From positions 1-13,255 of the forward strand of contig CAWDMN010000064.1 of assembly GCA_963803155.1 (NCBI GenBank): a DNA stretch of 13,255 nucleotides. Reading direction: 5' to 3'. A program made the translations under genes and the position numbers. This DNA is from CAWDMN01 sp963803155. GTDB lineage: Bacteria > Acidobacteriota > Terriglobia > Versatilivoradales > Versatilivoraceae. Each line of letters opens with the position of its first letter. Positions within the stretch are counted from its first letter, which is position 1. Of the stretch, positions 6,640 to 13,255 are shown piece after piece. The notes below the pieces were generated by a model that was given only the letters and a program-made list of their open reading frames with translations, did not search any database and had not been told where the DNA came from.

Positions 6640-7410
6640 TTACTTGTAGTAGCTTGTTGACTTGAGGGAAGTGATGTGACGCCCGCAGCTTGGACAGCCG
6701 AAATGATGCGTCACTTCCCATTCGGTTTGCCCATCGACCTCGAAGGACTTCTCCTCCATGGGACTATCCCACACAAGCATCTCGAGTATTGGACCATCCT
6801 CCCCGTGGGCACGATGCAGCCACGTAGGATATCCGCACGGGCAATAAGAGATTTGCTCGCCCCGTTCCGGGTGGAAGATGTTCCGTTGGGTGAGAAACTG
6901 CTGAACCGCCTCCTTTCGGGCTTCCTCTGAAGGCGCGGCACGGACCAGTTCCAGCAAGTCATGATACCGTGCGCGCCCGATAGTCACCCTCAACTCGGCC
7001 TTCCATCGATATGTAATGCACACACACGCCATTGTAAGGAGAACTATTCCTTCCCACGTTTCGCGGCGTTCGCGAACCTTGTGGACCTTAAGTAGCTTTT
7101 TCCCGGGCCGACATCTCACTACTAAGGCTCGAGCTTCTCCCTCTGTAGCGGCTTGGACTTCTACCGCTTCCGAGATGGGCTTGTCCAAGAGTTGGATTTC
7201 TAACACCTCCGCATTGTGCGGTACTTTGGACTTCGCCAGGGCCAGCGCATGCTCCTCGGTGTCGGCAAATTTTTTGATGCTGCTGATTCCAGCCTCAAGC
7301 GCCACGGTTTCACTGAGCACATACTCGCCCTTTGGAACTTTGGACTTAGCAATGGTCCGTGCTTCCTCCAGCGAGTCTGCAACGATCAGAATCTCGACTG
7401 CTCCTTCCAT
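6640..7410 (-). CDS. Unrecognised protein with three 38-residue repeats and paired-cysteine C-terminus
   Basis: I do not recognise this 256-residue protein. Its N-terminal half has three repeats at an exact 38-residue spacing, beginning at residues 11, 49 and 87: ADSLEEARTIAKSKVP, ADTEEHALALAKSKVP and a diverged AATEGEARALVVRCRP. Each is an Ala/Glu-rich helix, a short turn, then a beta-type stretch (such as EYVLSETV), so a repeated alpha-beta unit is likely. Residues 121-133 are hydrophobic, perhaps a short membrane segment. The C-terminal part has two cysteine pairs, CPC (190, 192) and CPSC (239, 242), that could bind one zinc ion. The ATG at 7408-7410 follows GGAGGT by 6 nt. An extracytoplasmic-sigma-type promoter lies at 7457-7486. 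The next gene upstream (7650-8621) has the same promoter motif. Function is unknown. Confidence 0.75.
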   Translation of the reverse strand: MEGAVEILIVADSLEEARTIAKSKVPKGEYVLSETVALEAGISSIKKFADTEEHALALAKSKVPHNAEVLEIQLLDKPISEAVEVQAATEGEARALVVRCRPGKKLLKVHKVRERRETWEGIVLLTMACVCITYRWKAELRVTIGRARYHDLLELVRAAPSEEARKEAVQQFLTQRNIFHPERGEQISYCPCGYPTWLHRAHGEDGPILEMLVWDSPMEEKSFEVDGQTEWEVTHHFGCPSCGRHITSLKSTSYYK

Positions 7411-7456
7411 GATTTACCTCCAACCAGTTATTCCCTTGACTCCGGTAGCCCTCATG

Positions 7457-7486
7457 TATAGCGTGCCGAGAAGGGGAATAAGTTCC
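7457..7486 (-). promoter_or_regulatory. Extracytoplasmic-sigma-type promoter for the gene at 6640-7410
   Basis: On the complement strand GGAACTT (7486-7480) is followed, after 17 nt, by GCTATA (7462-7457). GGAACTT is the classic -35 of sigmaE-like ECF sigma factors. The -35 overlaps a GGGAA-N4-TTCCC palindrome (7474-7487). The start point near 7450 leaves a leader of about 40 nt. The same motif with the same spacing precedes the neighbouring gene (8744-8773). Confidence 0.5.
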
Positions 7487-7607
7487 CTTTGGAATTGGAC
7501 CAACAAAGAACGCAACCTGCATGGCAATGGGGACAATGTACCTCTGTTTTATGCCATGAGTACACATTTCTTCTTTCAGCAGTCCAGCAGACTGAATGGA
7601 ACAGAAG

Positions 7608-7637
7608 GAACGGGGAGACTGGTGACTGTCCCCGTTC
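7608..7637. terminator. Strong hairpin just downstream of the TPR-like gene
   Basis: GAACGGGGA (7608-7616) pairs perfectly with TCCCCGTTC (7629-7637) around a 12-nt loop. It lies 13 nt beyond the stop of the complement-strand gene at 7650-8621, where a terminator is expected. There is no T-run on the complement side, so it may instead be a short palindromic repeat or an mRNA-stabilising hairpin. Confidence 0.4.
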
Positions 7638-7649
7638 TCTCCAGGGCCC

Positions 7650-8621
7650 TCAGCGAGTGAGTCGCACCACCGTGTAGATAAGGATTACTATGACAAAGAT
7701 CGCTATCACGATACGACTCGGGTAGAGTTTCCTTTTGACCGCCTCGGCGCGAACCGTGGAAAGGTCGGTGGCATCCTGGCTTTTCCGGTTGCCGTCCTGG
7801 CTGTGCCTTACTGCCGCCCTTATCCTCTCCACAACTTCCGGGATCAACTGTGTCGGTAGCTCACGATGTTCCTTCGTAGTCATTGCTGCTGCCGCGTGGC
7901 GTTGCGCGTCAGCCTCCCGGCCAAGCTCCCGATAAATGATGGCAAGATAGCTGTTCGCATTCAGAGCATCCGGCTTCGAAGCCATTGTGAGTTCTCCCGC
8001 AAAGAGCGTTATGGCCTCGTTCACATTGCCCTGGCTGATCGCGATCTTCCCAAGGATACAGCGAGCATCGGCAACCCCCGGGTATAAGGCAATAGCTTGG
8101 CGCAGAAGGGCCATTGGTGCAGCGTGAGTTGAAGGATCGTCGACATCCCACCCCTTTGCCATCGCTTGGCGGACCAGATCACTGGCCTGGTCGTGCGCGT
8201 TGGGTTCCTCACCAGACACCAAGGCCTTTATTTCCGCCGGAGCGTTATCCCAAACCCAGGATTGTCGGTTGCCCTTGATAAAAGCGATGAACTTCTCTGC
8301 CTGAACCCTAGACAGCCTGATTCCTGCTCCTAAAAGCTGAAGCACAGCATCCGGGGGATATGCAAGTTCGATTGATTCTTTCAGTTCGAGGATTTGGGCG
8401 CTGAAAAAATTCAACCCGCTGTACCCCCCTCCGACACTCCCTTGAGTGAATTGCGCGACGATATACTCGCCGGGTTCAAGGGCGTGTCGCTCAACCTTCC
8501 CGACCCAGCGTCCATCCGCTGCAATCTGGGTTGGCGAGTACCACTTTCGAGGCTCGTATCCGTCCAGGCATATATAACAAACGATATCGTTGCCGCTGAA
8601 GATCAGAGTGTCCCTGTCCAC
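7650..8621 (-). CDS. TPR-like protein with C-terminal membrane anchor
   Basis: The 323-residue product begins with an unrecognised beta-rich region (about 1-90) and no signal peptide. A helical section follows (90-160). Residues 167-248 contain tetratricopeptide-like helices (APMALLRQAIALYPGVADAR, CILGKIAISQGNVNEAITLF, ANSYLAIIYRELGREADAQR), a fold used for protein contacts. A basic stretch (291-303) precedes one membrane helix at the extreme C-terminus (about 303-319, IVIAIFVIVILIYTVV). That suggests a tail-anchored protein facing the cytoplasm. The start is a GTG (8619-8621) with AAAGGAG 6 nt upstream. A sigmaE-like promoter lies at 8744-8773, giving a leader of about 115 nt. The gene downstream has the same promoter motif, so the two may belong to one stress regulon. 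Precise function is unknown. Confidence 0.78.
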   Translation of the reverse strand: MDRDTLIFSGNDIVCYICLDGYEPRKWYSPTQIAADGRWVGKVERHALEPGEYIVAQFTQGSVGGGYSGLNFFSAQILELKESIELAYPPDAVLQLLGAGIRLSRVQAEKFIAFIKGNRQSWVWDNAPAEIKALVSGEEPNAHDQASDLVRQAMAKGWDVDDPSTHAAPMALLRQAIALYPGVADARCILGKIAISQGNVNEAITLFAGELTMASKPDALNANSYLAIIYRELGREADAQRHAAAAMTTKEHRELPTQLIPEVVERIRAAVRHSQDGNRKSQDATDLSTVRAEAVKRKLYPSRIVIAIFVIVILIYTVVRLTR

Positions 8622-8743
8622 GTCCCTCTCCTTTCACCGACCGGTACTATTACTGAGCGACAGGTGGAATAAAGACCATATTTCTCCTGCCACGGATTCT
8701 CTGCCACATTTGACAAAGGCCAAAATGTCAGCCGATAGGAAAA

Positions 8744-8773
8744 ATTAGCCCAAACACAAGGGAATAAAGTTCC
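8744..8773 (-). promoter_or_regulatory. Extracytoplasmic-sigma-type promoter for the gene at 7650-8621
   Basis: On the complement strand GGAACTT (8773-8767) is followed, after 17 nt, by GCTAAT (8749-8744). The -35 lies in a GGGAA-N5-TTCCC palindrome (8760-8774). Sequence and spacing match the promoter at 7457-7486 closely, which strengthens both calls. The leader to the GTG at 8621 would be about 115 nt. Confidence 0.5.
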
Positions 8774-8905
8774 CCTGTTCCTTGCCCTAAAAATGTGATT
8801 GATTGATGATGTTGCGGAAAAGCACTCTGGAATTATAAGAAATACAAATTTAATATGGCTTTGTCAAGCGCAAAGAATCGCAAGGGTGCACACCACAAAA
8901 GTTGC

Positions 8906-9175
8906 TTATAAATTCACAACGTCAAAAGATTCCCAATAATTTTCAAATAACCCCGAACGATGAAGAGTCCTAAGGTTGAGGAAATTTTGTGCGCCCGGTT
9001 GGGACCAGCGCATGCCGGCTTGTTTGAGACGCTGTTGCACAATCGAACGGTTGGAGGACTCCACCATCCCCGATCCGATGGGCAAATGGTGACGAAGCGC
9101 CCAAGGGTAGTCCAACCGATTGCGATTTTGTTGAAAGTAATGCAAGAGTTTTTCGGGGCTTTTTCCCTCTTCGAG
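8906..9175 (-). pseudogene. C-terminal remnant of an ISKra4-type transposase
   Basis: The open stretch encodes about 89 residues bounded by an in-frame stop on the N-terminal side (9176-9178). It contains the end of a DDE transposase: LRHHLPIGSGMVESSNRS, QQRLKQAGMRWSQPGAQNFL and NLRTLHRSGLFENYW. The pattern P-I-G-S-G-x-V-E, then QRLKxAGMRW and NLRxLxxSG, is characteristic of ISKra4-family transposases. The N-terminal region and earlier catalytic residues are missing, so it cannot be active. I could not identify terminal inverted repeats. It sits between the TPR-like gene and the glycoside hydrolase gene, in mobile-element debris. Confidence 0.7.
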
Positions 9176-9179
9176 TTAT

Positions 9180-9206
9180 GAATCGGATGAATCGGTTGAA
9201 TCGGGT
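9180..9206. repeat. 9-bp tandem repeat, three copies
   Basis: GAATCGGAT, GAATCGGTT and GAATCGGGT follow one another, differing only near the last two positions. The array abuts the upstream limit of the transposase remnant. No function is evident. Confidence 0.6.
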
Positions 9207-9290
9207 CACACCAAGCAAGAACCGCACGGGATAGGATAGGCAGCCAATTTAAGGGATGTTTTTAGGTCTTAAATGGCCTTTCTGGACCTC

Positions 9291-9479
9291 GAAAAATGGT
9301 GAATAAGCAAAAAGGCCAGTCAGCCGGAAATGGCGATCAGTCCCTATATCTCTTTTCCCGTACTGTCTCCATGGCTCCACCAGAATATCCTCCCCAAAGG
9401 CCGATTACCTCATTTATGAAGCCACGCGCTTTTAGTCATTTCACCCAATTTCTAAAATGTCTTGGAGCGGCACTCATTG
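9291..9479. repeat. Degenerate second copy of the MITE-like sequence
   Basis: Blocks of this stretch match 2742-2908 in the same order. Both have GAAAAATGGTG near the left end. Bases 9340-9381 match 2764-2805 at about 33 of 42 positions, including TATCTCTTT and TCCATG. Both end in GGAGC-N2-CACTCATT. The end read on the complement, GAGTGCCGCTCC, resembles the terminal inverted repeat at 2660. The 330-bp gap 9176-9505 holds only this, the 9-bp repeat and unassigned sequence. Confidence 0.5.
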
Positions 9480-9505
9480 TATGATGTGTGTGTAATGGCC
9501 AGCGA

Positions 9506-11659
9506 TTATTCCTTGCCGATCCGACCACGCAGTACGGTGACCGAGGCTTTGGGAAGGGAATAGAGCGCCGTCCGATTGCCCGCCACTACGGACCTTGCGG
9601 CCGGTCCGTCCGGTTCCGCGAAACCATCGGCTCCGTTGGCGTGCCACTGATACTGGGTGGCGCCGAAAGTGATCCGCTCCACTTGTCCGGTGAAGAATCG
9701 TTGCTGCTTTGCATCTGAATCGGCAAAGAAAATCCGCACCGATTGGGCATTCTCGCGATCCTTGTTTACCAGCAGCAGAGACCACTGCCCGTCTGGGCGC
9801 TGCACGGCATAGGCTGTCACCAAGAGATTTCCGGAAGAATCGTGAACATCGCTTGCGGCACGGAAGAGTTGGTGCAGCTTGTCTTCCGGTTGCACCCACT
9901 CGCGAGTGAGGAGCTGAGAGACAAAGTACTGCGGGAAATATCCTTTCACTTCGAAATCGCGGTTCACCTGGAACAGCCCAAAGGAGCCCCAGGAATTGTT
10001 GCATCCTTGATGGAGCGGCGAAGGCATATAGTGGAAAAAATAACTGCCGTTTCCACCGGCCGTCAAGAAGGCCCCGATATAGTCCGCCAGCCAGAGGCCT
10101 CCCAGGATATCCACAAAAGTTTCCCCGGTTTGCCAGGACAGATTGACTTCCGTGACGAACTGAGGCAGGTTGGGGGGCAATCCGTCGTCTTTCCAAACTT
10201 GTACGATATGGCTGATCAATTGCGGCTCCCGATAGAGATCGTTCCAGGAGGTGTTGCATGGATTGTACGGGTAGTGCTCATAGGAGAGGAATGCCAGGTC
10301 GTTCAGCCGGCCATGCGCTTTAAGGTAATCCAGGAAGCGGCCCAGCCAGGAGACTCGGCCTTCGGCGTCGGGCCAAACTTCCACATCTCTGCTCACTCCC
10401 TCGAAAGAAGGCCCTCCCAGCTTCAGTTTCGGATCGACTTGATGGATGGCGGCAGCGAATTGGAGGTAGAGTGCTCCGTAATCTTCAGGCAACATGAACT
10501 GGCCGTCCGGCTCTTCGCCCAGCTCGACGCAGGAGATGGGATAATGACGCTTCTCGAGGTAGGCAATCTGAGCCGCAGCGTCGCCAGGCGTGGAATAGAG
10601 CACCGCCACTGGAATCATCGCGGGAAGATCCCGCGTGACACCGCTCGTATAGAAAAGATCGAGGCCGACCTGGTCTCCCTTGCTCTCATCGAGATCAGAG
10701 GCCGCATGCCAGGGATCGACCGAAGAGCAGTAAGTGACAGTCTGTTGGCGGTTGGGAAGATGCCGGGTCAAGTCGGTAAATTCCCCTTTCTCCGAAAGAG
10801 TTCCGGCAAATACTTCGCTGATGGCATACCCCACGCAATTGCGGCGGTCTGCCGTGCCGTGGGTGCCGCAGGTATTGGAAGACGCGGTCATCCAGATGCG
10901 CAGGTATCGGACTGGGATCATCCAGGAGGCAAGCCGAAGCGTGACGGTTCCCCCCTGGCCGTCTCGGACGGAACCGAGCGGAAACGTTTGCCAAGCACCC
11001 TTCATTGTGGACCGCAGAGGAGAATCCTCGCCCGTCCAGAACTGAACCCGGTAATTCTGTGCGTAAGGTGAGGCCCAGGCAATCCGCAAGCCATTGATCT
11101 CCATCTTGCTGCCTAAATCAATCAGAATCCACTGTGGATGCAGAGTGTCGTCTTCGCCGGTAAAGGCACGAGTGAGGTAAGGGTTGCTTTTCCAGTACGT
11201 ATTCAGGTCTCCATCCGTGAGGCGTGAATAGCCACTGCCATCACCTCTGCTGAAACCGCGGTGGGGCAGGGGATAGGCGCAAGAGTGCCGAATCGCGCCT
11301 GTTGGAGTTGAATTTCCCGTAAAGTACCCTTGCCCGGCGGGATCGCTCCAGGTGCCTTGGGGATTCCAATGCCAGGCTTCGACATGCAGTTCTGTATTCT
11401 GCCGATAACTGACAGATTGCCATCCGGCGGACAGAACCTGCTTGAGGAGCGGTTCGCTCAACAGACTGTCTGTGCTTCCAGACCGCAGCCGGTCGATGCC
11501 GGCACCCAAGGCTCTCACAGGACTAAATGTATTGACTGCTCGTGATGGCGTTGCATCGACGACAACGTTTTGAGCCAAAACCCTGCTTGGAGGAAGGAAC
11601 AACAGGATCTCAAATAGAAGCGCCAACGCAACCAAACCAGTGCGGATAGCTGGATTCAT
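9506..11659 (-). CDS. Secreted glycoside hydrolase of the clan GH-A type with an inserted F5/8C (discoidin) domain
   Basis: The 717-residue protein has a signal peptide (hydrophobic residues 8-22, likely cleavage after VLA-Q near residue 29). Residues 45-120 look like the first strands of a TIM barrel (LGAGIDRL, then WQSVSYRQNTELHVEAWHWN). Residues about 140-287 match an F5/8 type C carbohydrate-binding domain (RLTDGDLNTYWKS, QWILIDLGSK, YLRIWMTASSN). The barrel resumes at about 345. Glu383 in ELGEEPDG is the likely acid/base and Glu504 in FVTEVNLSW the likely nucleophile, both ending beta-strands as in clan GH-A; LSYEHYPYN (458-466) adds a typical active-site strand. Residues about 595-717 form a C-terminal beta-sandwich. 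In most clan members an Asn precedes the acid/base; here it is Glu382. The ATG at 11657-11659 follows AGGAGG by 4 nt. The family resembles GH39/GH79-like enzymes but I cannot name it; the substrate is probably a plant polysaccharide. Confidence 0.8.
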   Translation of the reverse strand: MNPAIRTGLVALALLFEILLFLPPSRVLAQNVVVDATPSRAVNTFSPVRALGAGIDRLRSGSTDSLLSEPLLKQVLSAGWQSVSYRQNTELHVEAWHWNPQGTWSDPAGQGYFTGNSTPTGAIRHSCAYPLPHRGFSRGDGSGYSRLTDGDLNTYWKSNPYLTRAFTGEDDTLHPQWILIDLGSKMEINGLRIAWASPYAQNYRVQFWTGEDSPLRSTMKGAWQTFPLGSVRDGQGGTVTLRLASWMIPVRYLRIWMTASSNTCGTHGTADRRNCVGYAISEVFAGTLSEKGEFTDLTRHLPNRQQTVTYCSSVDPWHAASDLDESKGDQVGLDLFYTSGVTRDLPAMIPVAVLYSTPGDAAAQIAYLEKRHYPISCVELGEEPDGQFMLPEDYGALYLQFAAAIHQVDPKLKLGGPSFEGVSRDVEVWPDAEGRVSWLGRFLDYLKAHGRLNDLAFLSYEHYPYNPCNTSWNDLYREPQLISHIVQVWKDDGLPPNLPQFVTEVNLSWQTGETFVDILGGLWLADYIGAFLTAGGNGSYFFHYMPSPLHQGCNNSWGSFGLFQVNRDFEVKGYFPQYFVSQLLTREWVQPEDKLHQLFRAASDVHDSSGNLLVTAYAVQRPDGQWSLLLVNKDRENAQSVRIFFADSDAKQQRFFTGQVERITFGATQYQWHANGADGFAEPDGPAARSVVAGNRTALYSLPKASVTVLRGRIGKE

Positions 11660-12267
11660 GGGACCTCCTCATCGCTGATTGTCAGCTTTTCATGGCCAGG
11701 ATACTCGACCCTATTAAAATATCATAGCTTTCCGGTCTTCAGAAGCCAGGCCGGCAATTTGCAGATCTGTTTCTGGCTCCTGTCTCCAGTGGATCCATAA
11801 GTGACCAGACAGTCCAAAAAATATCATGTGCATGCCAATACGTTGCGAAGCCGGTCGCTCGCATCCTCGCAATGCTCGCTCATCGTGGGTAAATGGGGCC
11901 GTTCTTAAGAATGTGACCATTTTTGCACTAACGGTTGAATGAAGGAGAGATAGCCAGGGCAAAACACGGCCTGATCTACTTGTTCCGCATTGTGATTGTC
12001 TGCGATGAAGGAAAAAACAAGGAGCCAGACAGCGGAGCGCATCCCTTATCCGACTTTTTTTTGCCCGGCAGCGGCGGCGCAGGCGGGCAGGAGCAGATCG
12101 GCGTGGGAGAAGAGCGTTAATTGTGTCGCATTGAATAGTGTCACAACGATGCTGTGAATCGATTTCGATTCTTCAGATAATGTGCGGGTGGTGGAAGAAG
12201 GGACAGAATTGAGCCAGGCCACAAATGTGAATGAATTTCCACTAATACCAATGATTATGAGGCGCCT
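11660..12267. other. 608-bp divergent intergenic region
   Basis: The flanking genes point away from each other, so this region should hold promoters for both. Near the glycoside hydrolase start, GCTGA (11674-11678) and TCAGC (11682-11686) form a small hairpin just upstream of its ribosome site. The operator-like palindromes at 12141-12171 lie on the other side. Short frames at 11714-11962 (complement) and 11935-12120 (plus) have no ribosome site or recognisable domain and were not called. A GC-rich patch at 12062-12092 follows a run of eight T. Confidence 0.5.
12141..12181 (+). promoter_or_regulatory. Operator-like palindromes and weak promoter upstream of the radical SAM gene
   Basis: TCACA (12141-12145) and TGTGA (12153-12157) are inverted around 7 nt. 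Overlapping them, GAATCGA (12156-12162) and TCGATTC (12165-12171) form a perfect 7-bp inverted repeat around TT. A weak -10, GATAAT (12176-12181), lies 17 nt after TGTGAA (12153-12158). A regulator bound here would block the -35 region. The gene starts about 85 nt downstream. Confidence 0.3.
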
Positions 12268-13255
12268 ATGAAGATCCTACTGGTTTTACCTGCCGCCGTT
12301 CATCTGCGTATGACGGTGAAAAATCAATGCGTTCCACGGCGAGCCATGCTTCGGTTCAGCCTCCTGCCACTGACGACGGTGGCCGCTCTGACCCCACCCG
12401 GAAATCACGTCGAGATTTGTGATGAAAACGTGAGTCCCGTCAATTTCGACGCCGAGGTTGATGTGGTCGGGGTCTCTTTCATGACTGCCGTTGCCCCGCG
12501 TGCCTACGAAATTGCCCGCGAATTCCGCCGACGCGGCAAGATCACCATCGCCGGTGGCTATCACCCCTCATTCCGGCCCGAGGAGGCCACCCAACATTTC
12601 AACGCAGTGGTGGTGGGCGATGCCGAGGGGCTCTGGCCCCAAGTCTTGAGCGACATCGCCTCCAGTGGCTTGCAGCGCATCTATCGAAGCTGCACCTTGC
12701 CGGATCTTGCGACTTCGCCGGTCCCCCGGCGAGAGCTCATCGCGCGATGGGCCCGTCACTATGCCACCTGCCATGCCGTGCAAACGGGCAGGGGATGCCG
12801 CCATGGTTGCCGGTTCTGCTCCGTCACCGCATTCCACCGTCAAACCTATCGTCACCGCCCGCTGGATCTGGTGCTGGACGAGCTCAAGAACGTCCCCCGC
12901 AACTTTATTTTTGTCGATGACAATATCATCGCCGATACCGGCTATGCCCGAGCGCTCTTTGCCGCCATGGTCCCCTTGAAAAAACGCTGGGTGAGCCAGT
13001 GCTCCCTGAAAATCGCCGACGACCCTGAGTTGCTGACCTTGGCTAAACGGGCCGGTTGCGTCGGCCTTTTTTTTGGGCTAGAGTCTTTGAGCGCCGAAAA
13101 CCTGGCGGCGGTGGATAAAAATATCAACAATGAACAGGATAACCGGCTACGCATCCAAGCCATTCACCAGGCCGGAATCTGCGTCCAAACCGCAGTTATC
13201 GTGGGAATGGACCACGATGATGTGAGTGTTTTTCAAAACACCTTGCGCAGCAATT
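12268..13255 (+). CDS. B12-binding-domain-type radical SAM protein (3' end beyond the window)
   Basis: The frame from the ATG at 12268 stays open to the window edge (329 codons so far). Residues 1-145 resemble the cobalamin-binding Rossmann domain of class B radical SAM enzymes: MKILLVLP at the start, CDENVSP (51-57), DVVGVSF and AGGYHPSFRPEEA, then VVVGDAEGLWPQ. The cobalamin-ligand motif DxHxxG is not kept, since Asn54 stands where His is expected. The radical SAM domain follows with GRGCRHGCRFC, giving Cys177, Cys181 and Cys184 for the [4Fe-4S] cluster (CxxxCxxC). IFVDDNI (214-220) and WVSQCSLKIADDPEL are typical of this group, as is GLFFGLESLS. GAGG precedes the ATG by about 6 nt and no in-frame start lies close upstream. 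The substrate cannot be told; relatives modify lipids, peptides or small natural products. Its C-terminal domain and downstream partners are outside the window. Confidence 0.85.
   Translation, partial: MKILLVLPAAVHLRMTVKNQCVPRRAMLRFSLLPLTTVAALTPPGNHVEICDENVSPVNFDAEVDVVGVSFMTAVAPRAYEIAREFRRRGKITIAGGYHPSFRPEEATQHFNAVVVGDAEGLWPQVLSDIASSGLQRIYRSCTLPDLATSPVPRRELIARWARHYATCHAVQTGRGCRHGCRFCSVTAFHRQTYRHRPLDLVLDELKNVPRNFIFVDDNIIADTGYARALFAAMVPLKKRWVSQCSLKIADDPELLTLAKRAGCVGLFFGLESLSAENLAAVDKNINNEQDNRLRIQAIHQAGICVQTAVIVGMDHDDVSVFQNTLRSN

Noticed and set aside
9474..10259. 261-codon complement-strand frame overlapping the glycoside hydrolase
   Set aside because: It is a second frame of the same strand across the C-terminal half of the enzyme, rich in Arg and Ser as is typical of shifted-frame GC-rich sequence.
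9743..11071. 442-codon open frame on the plus strand
   Set aside because: It lies antisense to the glycoside hydrolase gene, which has a signal peptide, catalytic motifs and a strong ribosome site. The plus-strand product has no domain and is a shadow.
12054..12092. T-run plus GC-rich inverted sequence as a terminator
   Set aside because: The T-run is on the 5' side on the plus strand and becomes a 3' A-run on the complement, and no gene ends here.
12286..12855. Two complement-strand frames (12286-12564 and 12568-12855)
   Set aside because: Both are antisense to the radical SAM gene, whose cluster motif and conserved blocks fix the plus strand.

Overview
The window is probably chromosomal DNA of a polysaccharide-degrading soil or sediment bacterium, most likely an acidobacterium. 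That assignment is an inference. It rests on three small exported proteins (complement of 3071-3523, 3850-4680 and 4869-5285) whose domain layouts I associate with Acidobacteriota, and on structured intergenic repeats of a kind seen in Acidobacteria and the Planctomycetes-Verrucomicrobia group. No rRNA, tRNA or ribosomal-protein marker is present to confirm it. The GC content is uneven: the carbohydrate genes look GC-richer than the 3850-5285 block and the repeat-filled gaps.

Layout, left to right. (1) 90-2273 (+) is a secreted two-domain esterase, a CE15 glucuronoyl-esterase-like domain followed by a complete SGNH/GDSL hydrolase domain. (2) 2274-3070 has no gene and is built of repeats: a multi-hairpin element, a TIR-bounded MITE-like element and a 15-bp tandem repeat. 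(3) 3071-5285 (-) holds three exported proteins: an Sm-like barrel plus Gly-rich segment, a PEGA-domain protein, and an Sm-like barrel plus membrane tail. A second MITE-like inverted repeat lies between the first two. (4) 5286-6639 holds a sigma70-type promoter, a duplicated 145-bp repeat and a frameshifted gene remnant. (5) 6640-8621 (-) holds two unrecognised proteins, one with a triple 38-residue repeat and four paired cysteines, the other a TPR-like protein with a C-terminal membrane anchor. Each is preceded by the same extracytoplasmic-sigma-type promoter motif. (6) 8622-9505 holds the tail of a decayed ISKra4-type transposase and a second copy of the MITE-like sequence. (7) 9506-11659 (-) is a large secreted glycoside hydrolase with a discoidin (F5/8C) domain apparently inserted in its barrel. 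(8) 12268-13255 (+) is a B12-binding-type radical SAM enzyme that runs off the right edge.

The two carbohydrate enzymes would fit extracellular breakdown of acetylated glucuronoxylan or pectin-like polymers, but about 7 kb of unrelated genes and mobile debris separates them, so a single operon is not supported. The best candidates for something undescribed are the pair of unknown genes sharing one promoter architecture (6640-8621), the esterase fusion, and the glycoside hydrolase with its GEEPDG motif. I see no CRISPR array, recognisable defence system or phage module.
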